Assembly (NCBI RefSeq): GCF_014534655.1
Contig: NZ_JACVVD010000001.1
Coordinates: 1-64,000, forward strand
DNA: 64,000 nt
Direction of reading: 5' to 3'
From: Paenibacillus sedimenti
GTDB taxonomy: Bacteria > Bacillota > Bacilli > Paenibacillales > NBRC-103111
Made by a program: the position numbers and the translations under genes. Below, piece after piece: positions 29,009 through 37,534 of this stretch (position 1 is its first letter; each line of letters starts with the position of its first letter). The notes beneath the pieces are model-generated. The model worked only from the letters and a program-made list of their open reading frames with translations, was not told the DNA's origin and did no database searches.

Positions 29009-31822
29009 ATGATAAATGCTAAGAGAGTAGCTTTACCGTTTCAGAATCATGATCGGGCAATCGAGGACCGCGTTGTCGACCTGGTGTCCCGGTTCACCCT
29101 CGAGGAGAAAATTGGGCTCATGTGCCAATATCAACCCGCAGTCGAGAGGCTGGGGGTTAAGCCTTATAAGCACGGTACCGAAGCCGCCCACGGCATCGCT
29201 TGGCTCGGGGAGGCGACCTCTTTTCCGCAACCGATCGGCCTTGCCTGCACTTGGAACCCGGAGCTGCTTGAGCGAATCGGTTCCGTTATCGGCGACGAGG
29301 CCAGAGTATTTTATCAGCGGGACCCCGCACGCAACGGCTTGACGCTATGGGCGCCGACTGTCGATATGGAGCGGGACCCGCGATGGGGCCGGACAGAGGA
29401 GGCGTACGGGGAAGACCCGTATTTGACGGGTGAGCTTACGTCCGCACTCGTCAAGGGCATCCAGGGACCGCATCCCGTCTACCGCAAAGCGATTGCTACC
29501 TTGAAGCATTTTCTCGGCAACAACAACGAGAAGGACCGCGGGCACTGCTCCGCCAGCATCGACCCGCGCAATATGCGGGAATATTATTTGAAAGCGTTCG
29601 AGCCGGCCTTCCGCGATGGGGGCGCGCTATCGATGATGACCGCGTACAACTCGATTAACGGGACGCCAGCCATTCTCCATCCAGATGTGCTCGGGGTCGT
29701 CAAAGGCGAGTGGGAAATGAATGGCTTTATCGTCAGCGATGCGGGAGATCTGATCGGCCTCGTGAAGGATCACCGTTATTTCGAGACGTATAAAGAAGCA
29801 GTCGTGGCGTCGATCAAGAACGGCATCGACAGCATTACGGACGATGCCGAGATTACCTGCTCCGCCATACGGGAGGCGCTCGCCGAGGGGCAGCTGGAGG
29901 AAGGCGACCTGGACCGGGCTTTGACCAACACGTTCCGGGTGCGCTTCCTGCTTGGCGAATTCGATCCGGACGAGCGCAATCCGTATGCCGGCATGCCGGA
30001 TGACACGGTTGGCAAGCCGGAGCATGCGGCTCTCTCCTTGGAAGCAGCCCGCGAATCCGTCGTCCTGCTCAAGAACAAGCACCAGCTGCTTCCCCTTGAC
30101 AGGGACACCGTGCAGCGAGTCGCCGTGATCGGGCCGCTTGGAGATGCGGTGTACCGCGATTGGTATTCCGGCAGCCATCCTTATAAGGTCACTCCGCTGC
30201 AAGGCATACAGGCCAAAATGAACAAAGGTTCCGTCATCTTCGCCGACGGATGCGACCGTGTGCGCCTTCGTTCCGCCGTAACGGGTAAATACGTAGGGAT
30301 TACGCCGGACGAGAACGGCGCATTGAAGGCGGAACGGACAGCTGCCGATTCTGCCGAGGCGTTCTTGCTGACCGACTGGGGCTTCGGCAGCACCACGCTG
30401 AAGGCGCTTTCGAACGGCAAATATGTGACGACCGACGATACGACCGTGACCGCTTCGGCCGAAGACATTTGGGGCTGGTTTGTCAAAGAGGTGTTTCATC
30501 CTGTCGAGGGGCAGAATGGGACGATGTCGCTCGCGAGCTGGAACGGGAGCCCTGTATCGCTGCCCGGCGATGAAGGCGGGGCTTTGCGCAAGGAAGTTGT
30601 CACGGATGGTCTGAAGGAAGCGGTTGCGGCGGCTGAAGCGTCGGATGCGGCGATTATTATCGTCGGGAACCATCCGCTTATCAACGGAAAGGAAGAGATC
30701 GACCGCCCGGACTTGACGCTAGCCGCTTCCCAGGAGAGGCTGATTCGGGAGGTATACAAGGTTAATCCCAACACGATTGTCGTCGTCATCGGGAGCTACC
30801 CGTTTGCTCTGAACTGGGTCGATAAGCACATTCCGGCCGTCTTGTATTCCTCGCATGCGGGCCAAGAGCTGGGGAACGCCTTGGCGGACGTATTGTTTGG
30901 CGATTACAACCCGGCGGGACGGCTCAATATGACCTGGTACCGCTCCGTAGAGCAGCTGCCCGATATCATGGATTATGATATTCGGAAAGGGAAGCGCACC
31001 TATCAATATTTTGATGGAGAGCCGTTGTATCCGTTCGGTTACGGGTTGTCGTATGCGACCTTCCGTTACGATGAGCTGAGCGTGAGTCAGGAGCGTGTGG
31101 GTTCCCGCGAGGACATCACGGTGAGTGTGCGTGTCGAAAATACGGGCGATATGGCCGGAGACGAGGTCGTCCAGCTGTATGTGCGCGCCGATTCGTCCCG
31201 CGTGCAGAGGCCGCTCAAAGAGCTGAAGGGCTTCCGGCGCATCCGGTTGACTCCCGGAGAGAAGCGGACCGTTCGCTTTACGGTGCCGGTTTCCGAGCTG
31301 GCGTTCTGGGATGTGACCAGGGACGCTTATTGCATCGAGTCCGGTACTTATACGCTCATGGTCGGGGGCTCGTCGGGAGATATCCGCGTGCAGAAGAAGC
31401 TGGCGGTAGACGGAGATACCGTGCCTCCGCGCGATTTGACCAAGGAGACTCCGGCAGTGAACTACGACGAGTACGAAGGCGTCTACCTGGACGAATGCCG
31501 GGAAGGCGGGAGCTGCATCCGGTTATCGGGCGAGGCAGGCTGGCTGCGCTTTGACGATGCCGATTTCCGCGGAGGGATCGGCGGCTTCGAAGCCCGATGT
31601 ACGACCGGTCGGGGAGGCGGTAGCATTGAGCTTAGATTGGATTGGTTAGACGGCCCGCTTATCGGAACGTGCACCGTTCCTGAGACGGGAGGGCGAACAT
31701 CGTGGGAGACGGTTGCTTGCAAGACGGATGAAGCGTCGGGAGTTCGCACTGTCTATCTTTGTTTGGGCGGGGATATCGGACTGAGCCGCTTCCGTTTCCT
31801 TCCGCAAACCGGAGTTCAGTGA
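29009..31822 (+). CDS. Glycoside hydrolase family 3 with inserted trefoil-like and CBM-like domains
   Basis: 937 residues, longer than the usual 700-850. N-terminal TIM barrel (HGIAWLGEATSFPQPIGLA, then KHFLGNNNEKDRGHC) with nucleophile Asp in GFIVSDAGDL. Second alpha/beta sandwich domain, interrupted at about residues 415-500 by a segment starting RLRSAVTGKYVGI and ending LKALSNGKYVTT that looks like a fascin/ricin-type beta-trefoil fragment. FN3-like C domain follows (about 690-800), then about 120 residues resembling CBM6 (SCIRLSGEAGWLRFDDADF). No signal peptide. Probably a beta-glucosidase or beta-xylosidase. ATG 29009 has GGAGG 10 nt upstream; TTG 29000 would be only one base away from it. 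A GGCCC/GGGCC hairpin lies before it at 28912-28934. Confidence 0.9.
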   Translation: MINAKRVALPFQNHDRAIEDRVVDLVSRFTLEEKIGLMCQYQPAVERLGVKPYKHGTEAAHGIAWLGEATSFPQPIGLACTWNPELLERIGSVIGDEARVFYQRDPARNGLTLWAPTVDMERDPRWGRTEEAYGEDPYLTGELTSALVKGIQGPHPVYRKAIATLKHFLGNNNEKDRGHCSASIDPRNMREYYLKAFEPAFRDGGALSMMTAYNSINGTPAILHPDVLGVVKGEWEMNGFIVSDAGDLIGLVKDHRYFETYKEAVVASIKNGIDSITDDAEITCSAIREALAEGQLEEGDLDRALTNTFRVRFLLGEFDPDERNPYAGMPDDTVGKPEHAALSLEAARESVVLLKNKHQLLPLDRDTVQRVAVIGPLGDAVYRDWYSGSHPYKVTPLQGIQAKMNKGSVIFADGCDRVRLRSAVTGKYVGITPDENGALKAERTAADSAEAFLLTDWGFGSTTLKALSNGKYVTTDDTTVTASAEDIWGWFVKEVFHPVEGQNGTMSLASWNGSPVSLPGDEGGALRKEVVTDGLKEAVAAAEASDAAIIIVGNHPLINGKEEIDRPDLTLAASQERLIREVYKVNPNTIVVVIGSYPFALNWVDKHIPAVLYSSHAGQELGNALADVLFGDYNPAGRLNMTWYRSVEQLPDIMDYDIRKGKRTYQYFDGEPLYPFGYGLSYATFRYDELSVSQERVGSREDITVSVRVENTGDMAGDEVVQLYVRADSSRVQRPLKELKGFRRIRLTPGEKRTVRFTVPVSELAFWDVTRDAYCIESGTYTLMVGGSSGDIRVQKKLAVDGDTVPPRDLTKETPAVNYDEYEGVYLDECREGGSCIRLSGEAGWLRFDDADFRGGIGGFEARCTTGRGGGSIELRLDWLDGPLIGTCTVPETGGRTSWETVACKTDEASGVRTVYLCLGGDIGLSRFRFLPQTGVQ

Positions 31823-31837
31823 TATGAGAGGAGACAT

Positions 31838-32123
31838 CAGTATCTCTCCAAGCTCGCTTCAGGCGCGCCGGGCGAGAAAGCGGTATTGACTGTCAACTTC
31901 AACTCGGGTCCCGCCTGGAAGATTCATGTGAGCTACTATAACACGCGGGTGCAACTATTGCTTCTCACCCGACTATACCAACAATCAAATCACGCTGACC
32001 TCGAATTTCTTCAATGAAACGACTGACGGAACGGTGATTCTGGCGTTCCACTTCTGGAGCGGGCAAATCGTCAAGTACACAATCGTAAAAAGCGGCACAA
32101 GCGTCACAGGCACGGCGCAGTAA
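31838..32123 (+). pseudogene. CBM_X2-type module relic with internal deletion
   Basis: Frame 31838 encodes KAVLTVNFNSGPAWKIHVSY; from 31959, in another frame, SPDYTNNQITLTSNFFNE and VILAFHFWSGQIVKYTI follow, ending at TAA 32121-32123. These are the start and end of one X2-type Ig-like module found at the ends of secreted cellulases in this group of bacteria. About 60 residues between them are missing and the frame shifts at the junction. It is the tail of a lost secreted enzyme. Confidence 0.7.
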
Positions 32124-32129
32124 AATGGC

Positions 32130-32178
32130 AAAGCGTTCCGGCAGGGGATTTACGTTCCTGTTGGAACGCTTTTTTATT
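32130..32178 (+). terminator. Intrinsic terminator after the CBM_X2 relic
   Basis: AAAGCGTTCC (32130-32139) and GGAACGCTTT (32163-32172) plus inner pairs, followed by a T-run. Confidence 0.8.
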
Positions 32179-32280
32179 GTCAGCCTGCACCTGCCAAGCG
32201 CCTTTCGCCCAATTTGACAATTTTGGAACCTTCATAAATTGTTAAGATTTGACCGTTAAATTTGGAAGTGTGATTAACCA

Positions 32281-33072
32281 TTGTCGGTTCATTCAACTTC
32301 AAACAAAAGATGGAGGAAAAATACGAGGATCCTGCTTTACAAATTGGTCGGAACCGCAGCTATGGCGATGATTCTGATGACAGGATGTATTCAAATGAAC
32401 AACACAGCGGGCAGCACGAGCAAGGAACGGGGGCCTGCTTCCACCCAGAGTGCATCTGCAGCGGGCAAAAGCAATGTGAATGTGGAGAGCGAATTTGCAA
32501 CCTTAAAGTGTGTGGTGCTTTCGCAATCCGAGTTTTTCTTCCCCACCCAAGAGATGGAACAAGCAGCGTCTGATAATAATGTTGGTAATTCGCAGTCGGC
32601 CGGCATTTTCCCGGAGTTTGGGAACCTGACGGCAGAAGAATCCCAGTAAGCTTGGGAGACCGAACGGGAAAATTTAAAAAAAGTTCTTGAGAAGTATGGC
32701 GTTGAGATACATAGACCGCGTCTGCTGACACAAAAGGAGAAAGAGCTGGCAACTGTGAAGGACGGGGTCACCGGCGGCACGGGAGAGACGAACTTCTTTG
32801 TAAGAGATCCCTTCTTTACGATCGGCAATCACATGATCGAAGCGCCGTTTCGATCTCCTTGGCGAAGACTTGAAGTTTTGACCGTTCGAGATATTATCAA
32901 TAAAGAGATTGCCAAAAGGTTTGAGTCGGTCTTTTTATCGATTGTACTGCTGGGTATCCGCAGTAGCCTTGTTTACCTGCGAAAGATCAATGACGAGATT
33001 CACATTCTGGAAGGCGGCGAACTGGAGTATACGATGACAATTCAAGGATACGATGAAGTATGCGGCAAATGA
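32281..33072 (+). pseudogene. Pentein-fold (amidinotransferase/deiminase-like) lipoprotein gene, nonsense-mutated and truncated
   Basis: A single frame is interrupted by TAA at 32647-32649. The first part has a lipoprotein signal (AMAMILMTGC) and the domain start FATLKCVVLSQSEFFFP. After the stop the same frame gives WETERENLKKVLEKYGVEIH and ETNFFVRDPFFTIGNHMIEA, motifs of the amidinotransferase/dimethylarginine-hydrolase superfamily. Beyond about 32900 family resemblance fades and the gene stops early, without the expected catalytic His and Cys region, so a second deletion is likely. The TTG start at 32281 is uncertain. Confidence 0.65.
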
Positions 33073-33127
33073 TTGAGGGGCCGACCTTGTAGGTCTAGCA
33101 TTAGATTGATATGTTGCATCATCCACA

Positions 33128-33191
33128 ACACCTTTCTTTGTTTGCATGGTTGCTCGACACTTCCATGACACCAAACAAGAAGGGTGTTTTT
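33128..33191 (+). terminator. Terminator after the pentein pseudogene
   Basis: Near-perfect arms ACACCTTTCTTTGTTTG (33128-33144) and CAAACAAGAAGGGTGT (33172-33187), followed by TTTT. Confidence 0.7.
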
Positions 33192-33256
33192 CTGTCATGA
33201 GTGATTGCCGACCAATCCGCGTCATGGGGATGTTTTGCCGGTTATTTTCCGGCACG

Positions 33257-33329
33257 GAAAAACACTAATTATAGCTGGATTTTAAGTGGAATTTGTTGGG
33301 TATTATGATGAAAACGATTTGGTTATAAT
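33257..33329 (+). promoter_or_regulatory. Family 1 operator D plus promoter of first complete importer
   Basis: Boxes GAAAAACACTAATT (33257-33270), TGGATTTTAAGTGG and AATTTGTTGGGT (33276-33301), -10 TATAAT at 33324-33329, 22 bp after the operator. Confidence 0.65.
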
Positions 33330-33528
33330 CGAACACAAAGAGGTTGAGGGTATGCCCGCATAATGAATCTGTGGAGCAAAACCTGAAGCAGGTTCCACCG
33401 CTGAGAGGGAGTTGATGAGGAAATGTCATACCACCAGGAGTTCTAGATCTCCTAAGATAGCCGATTTGAAAATCTAAGTAAAAGTGAGTAAATGAAAGAA
33501 AACATTATTTAATAGCGGGGGGAGAAAC
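33330..33528 (+). other. Long structured leader of the importer operon
   Basis: About 190 bases between the -10 box and the permease start. It holds a hairpin AACCTG/CAGGTT enclosed by GTGG/CCAC (about 33370-33398) and AGGAG/CTCCT near 33440-33457. No known riboswitch class was recognised. The other importer operons have leaders of 35-40 bases. Confidence 0.35.
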
Positions 33529-34485
33529 ATGAACGCAAACTTGTCCGAACACGCCTATTCCCCAGTTTCGGGAAAGCGCTTTCAGTTTAAAGATAAGTAT
33601 AAATTATTCCTCATGGCTTTTCCTTTTTTGGTTCTCGTCTTTTTGTTCTCTTATTTGCCGCTGTACGGCTGGATTTATGCCTTTTACGACTACAGGCCCG
33701 GCATTCCGTTGTCCAAGACCGAATTCGTAGGCTTGAATTGGTTTACAGCGTTGGTGTCGAATCAGATTCAAGTGCAGGAAATCCTCAGGGTCTTGCGAAA
33801 CACGTTCGCGATCAGTGCACTTGGCATTCTGACTTCGGTTCTGCCGGTCATCTTCGCGATATTCCTGATGGAAATAAAGAGCACAACGTTTAAGAAAATG
33901 GTGCAGACACTTACAACGCTTCCGAACTTTATCAGTTGGGTACTGGTGTACTCCTTCGCCTTCATGTTATTTTCAGTTGACAACGGCTTCCTGAACAATT
34001 TGCTGAAGAGCATGCATCTGATAGAACGGCCGCTGAATATACTGGCATCGGACAACCATACCTGGCTGGCCATGACCTTGTGGGGCGTATGGAAAGGACT
34101 CGGTTGGGGGGCAATCTTGTACATTGCTGCAATTACCGGGATCGATCCGGAATTGTATGAGGCGGCGAGAGTGGACGGAGCAAACCGTTTCCAGCTGATG
34201 TGGCACGTGACGGTTCCCGGGATTATACCGACATTCTTCGTGCTACTCATATTGGGGATCGCAAATTTCATCAATAATGGACTGGAGCAATATTTTGTGT
34301 TCTCGAACGCGATCAACATGAATCATATCGAGGTGCTTGACCTTTACGTATACAACATCGGGGTGGTGAACAACAACTTCGGGTTCGCGACAGCGGTCAG
34401 TATTTTGAAATCTATTGTCAGCTTGTTCTTGCTGTTTGCAGCCAACGGCCTGTCGAAGCTGGTTCGCGGCGAAGGCGTCATCTAG
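33529..34485 (+). CDS. Sugar ABC transporter permease, LplB type
   Basis: 318 residues, six predicted membrane helices, first at about residues 22-45 (LFLMAFPFLVLVFLFSYLPLYGW, the family signature region). EAA loop ELYEAARVDGANRFQ contacts the ATPase. One of two permeases of a CUT1-type importer. No ATPase gene lies nearby; such importers commonly use a shared MsmK-type ATPase encoded elsewhere. ATG 33529 follows GGGGGGAG. It is the first gene of a permease-permease-lipoprotein operon. Confidence 0.93.
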   Translation: MNANLSEHAYSPVSGKRFQFKDKYKLFLMAFPFLVLVFLFSYLPLYGWIYAFYDYRPGIPLSKTEFVGLNWFTALVSNQIQVQEILRVLRNTFAISALGILTSVLPVIFAIFLMEIKSTTFKKMVQTLTTLPNFISWVLVYSFAFMLFSVDNGFLNNLLKSMHLIERPLNILASDNHTWLAMTLWGVWKGLGWGAILYIAAITGIDPELYEAARVDGANRFQLMWHVTVPGIIPTFFVLLILGIANFINNGLEQYFVFSNAINMNHIEVLDLYVYNIGVVNNNFGFATAVSILKSIVSLFLLFAANGLSKLVRGEGVI

Positions 34486-34513
34486 GTCATCTTGAAGAGA
34501 GAGGAGAGTCGAC

Positions 34514-35404
34514 ATGGGAAAGACGGGGAAGATTACGATATTTGATATTCTGAACTATACATGGTTTGCCCTTTTTACTCTGGCTTGTTTCTTTCCGTTC
34601 TATTATTTGTTTATCAATACGATCAGCAACAACGACTTGAGCAGTAAAGGTCTTGTCATGTTTTACCCGCGAGGGTTTCATTTAAACAATTATATGGAAG
34701 TATTCAAGATACCCGGACTGGGTACGGCCACGCTTGTCTCTATAGGACGCACTGTGATCGGCACCTTGTTAACCGTGGCTGCATCGGGGTTTCTCGGATA
34801 CTTGTTTACGAAAAATATCATGTGGTGCCGCAAATTCTGGTACCGGTTCCTCATCGTCACCATGTATTTTAATGCCGGTTTGATTCCCTGGTTCCTTACC
34901 ATGCGCAATCTCGGCTTGTTCAACAATTTTCTGGTCTATATCATTCCCGGGATCGTTGCTCCGTTCAATATCATCCTTGTCAAGACGTTCATCGAGTCCA
35001 CGCCGATCGCGCTGCAGGAATCGGCGCAAATTGATGGAGCCGGCTATTTCACGATTTTCCGGAAAATCGTCATGCCTTTAATTACCCCGATCCTGGCCAC
35101 GATCGCCATCTTCACGGCCATCGGTCAATGGAACTCGTTTCAGGACACCTTATTCCTGGTCACGGATTCGAACCTGTTTACGCTGCAGTTCATCTTGTAC
35201 CGTTATTTGAATAACGCGACATCGCTGGCAACTATGATGAAAGCCAGCCAAGGAGGTCTCGGTGCGGATTTGGCCCATATGCAGACGGCCACTTCGATCC
35301 GAACGACGGTTTCGATGATTGTTGTCATTCCTATATTGCTCGTTTATCCGTTCTTTCAACGTTTTTTCGTGAAGGGCATTCTGATCGGGGCCGTAAAGGG
35401 CTGA
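34514..35404 (+). CDS. Sugar ABC transporter permease, LplC type
   Basis: 296 residues, six helices. N-terminus YTWFALFTLACFFPFYYLF, EAA loop ALQESAQIDGAGYFTIFRKI, C-terminus FFQRFFVKGILIGAVKG. Partner of the LplB-type permease 28 bases upstream. GAGAGGAG precedes ATG 34514. Confidence 0.93.
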   Translation: MGKTGKITIFDILNYTWFALFTLACFFPFYYLFINTISNNDLSSKGLVMFYPRGFHLNNYMEVFKIPGLGTATLVSIGRTVIGTLLTVAASGFLGYLFTKNIMWCRKFWYRFLIVTMYFNAGLIPWFLTMRNLGLFNNFLVYIIPGIVAPFNIILVKTFIESTPIALQESAQIDGAGYFTIFRKIVMPLITPILATIAIFTAIGQWNSFQDTLFLVTDSNLFTLQFILYRYLNNATSLATMMKASQGGLGADLAHMQTATSIRTTVSMIVVIPILLVYPFFQRFFVKGILIGAVKG

Positions 35405-35543
35405 TTTTGAAACCAAGCAAAGGGGGTGAGGCGGGACGTAGCCGGCTTGTATTGAATAGGTCAAGAGGGCGTCAGCATTCATTTCTTGAATGCAAGGTAC
35501 TAGAAGGACTAAGCAGGTACATGACAAGGAGGTTAACAACCAG

Positions 35544-37289
35544 ATGTTTAAAGGAAAAAGGTGGATGACAACCGCTGTATCGATGAGCATCGTGCTTGTA
35601 TTATTATCCGCATGCAGCGGCGGCAGTGGCAATACCGCGGTAAATAGCGATTCACCGGCGCAATCGGGCGCAAGCACCGATCCTTCGAAGCAGCCGGAAA
35701 TCACGCTGAATGTATACTCGAACCTGGCTAACTATTCCGGGATTCAACCGGGTTGGTTTGCGAAGGTGATCAAGGACAAATTTAATATCAAATTAAACAT
35801 TATCGGCGGCGGCGGCCAGCAAAAAGAGGCTACGATGTTGGCCTCGGGCGATTTGGGCGATATCCAGGTCGCAGTCAACATCAAAGATGCGATCAAAGCT
35901 GGTCTGCTGTTGGATTGGAACAAAGACGGTCTCCTTGACAAATACGGCCAAGACATTAAGAAATATGCAGGCCAAGCGCTTGAAGCGAACAGCAAGCAAT
36001 TCGGCGGCGGAACGGCGATCTACGGTATTGGGCAAAATGTAGGCAGCGGCAGCGGCCCGAGCGATGGCGCAAACACGAACATCGGTCCGATGCTTCGTTG
36101 GGACTTGTACCAGAAGCTGGGCAGTCCGGAAATCAAGACGCTTGACGACTATCTGACCGTGCTCAAGCAAATGCAGCAGCTCAGTCCGAAGAGTGATTCC
36201 GGCAAGCCTACGTACGGCTTTTCACTGTGGTCGGACTGGGACAGTGTCAATTCGTTAAACGCGAAGGTCATGGCCTCATTTTACGGCTATGCAGAAGGGG
36301 ACGGCTTCAATACGGCCGACCTGATTCTGACGAAAGCGAATGAAGCGAAATGGCAAGGCTTGCTCGACGACAACGGTTACTACATGAAAGGCTTGAAATT
36401 CTTTTTTGATGCCAATAAGATGGGGCTGCTTGACCCGGACTCCTTGACGCAGAAGTACGCCGACGTGTCCAATAAATACAAGGATGGGCAAATTTTATTC
36501 TCGCAATTTTCTTGGGCAAGCAGCAGTTATAATACCCCTGAGCATACGTCTGCAGGCAAAGGTTTCGCGTTTGTCCCATTCGCCGATGAGCAAATGTATA
36601 CCAGTGGATATTCGCCATATGGAGGCACGTGGCATTGGACCATAGGCGCGAAGACGAAGTATCCGGAGCGCGTAATGCAATTCCTTAACTGGCTGTATAC
36701 GCCGGAGGGCATACAAGTATCCGCCGCCGGACCGAAGGGCTTGACTTGGGATATCAAGGATGGCAAGCCGACTTTGACCGAGTTCGGATACAAAGCGCTC
36801 ACGGGCTCTGTCAATATGCCTGACGAATACGGCGGCGGGGTGTTCTCGGACGGAGGAAACCAAGCCAACAACAGGACGATCAACACGTCGATGACGAATC
36901 CGGAGACCGGAGAACCGTATGATTACACCATGTGGACCTCATATCTGAACCACAATCCGGATCCGGTCACGAAGAGCTGGCGGGACGCTATGGGTGCGCT
37001 GACGATGAAAGACTACGTTGTCAAGAAAAACAAAGCAATCGTGGCGCCTGCGTACTTAAGCACCCAAGCTCCAGCGACGGAACCGGCCAATATCAAGCAG
37101 AAGCACAGCGAAGTGGGCAAAGTCATCAAGGAATACTCCTGGAAGATAATGTTCGCGAAGGATGATAACGAGTTTAACAGCCTGAAACAGCAAATGATCA
37201 CGAAAGCCAAAGGCTTGGGCTACGACGAGGTTGTCAAGTGGCAAGCCGAACAATACGAAAAAACGGTCGGTGCGGCCTTGAAAAAGTAA
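35544..37289 (+). CDS. Sugar-binding lipoprotein, LplA type
   Basis: 581 residues. Lipobox LLSAC ends a 25-residue signal (MSIVLVLLSAC), followed by a Ser/Gly linker. Large solute-binding domain of the LplA class, only distantly similar to those at 20384 and 44853. ATG 35544 has AGGAGG upstream; a longer in-frame start at 35490 lacks one. It is 139 bases after the second permease. The substrate is likely a plant-cell-wall oligosaccharide, since a xyloglucanase gene follows, but this is inference. Confidence 0.92.
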   Translation: MFKGKRWMTTAVSMSIVLVLLSACSGGSGNTAVNSDSPAQSGASTDPSKQPEITLNVYSNLANYSGIQPGWFAKVIKDKFNIKLNIIGGGGQQKEATMLASGDLGDIQVAVNIKDAIKAGLLLDWNKDGLLDKYGQDIKKYAGQALEANSKQFGGGTAIYGIGQNVGSGSGPSDGANTNIGPMLRWDLYQKLGSPEIKTLDDYLTVLKQMQQLSPKSDSGKPTYGFSLWSDWDSVNSLNAKVMASFYGYAEGDGFNTADLILTKANEAKWQGLLDDNGYYMKGLKFFFDANKMGLLDPDSLTQKYADVSNKYKDGQILFSQFSWASSSYNTPEHTSAGKGFAFVPFADEQMYTSGYSPYGGTWHWTIGAKTKYPERVMQFLNWLYTPEGIQVSAAGPKGLTWDIKDGKPTLTEFGYKALTGSVNMPDEYGGGVFSDGGNQANNRTINTSMTNPETGEPYDYTMWTSYLNHNPDPVTKSWRDAMGALTMKDYVVKKNKAIVAPAYLSTQAPATEPANIKQKHSEVGKVIKEYSWKIMFAKDDNEFNSLKQQMITKAKGLGYDEVVKWQAEQYEKTVGAALKK

Positions 37290-37292
37290 TAA

Positions 37293-37505
<213 letters not shown>

Positions 37506-37534
37506 TAAAGTCCAATAAGGGAGGAAAATTGGGA

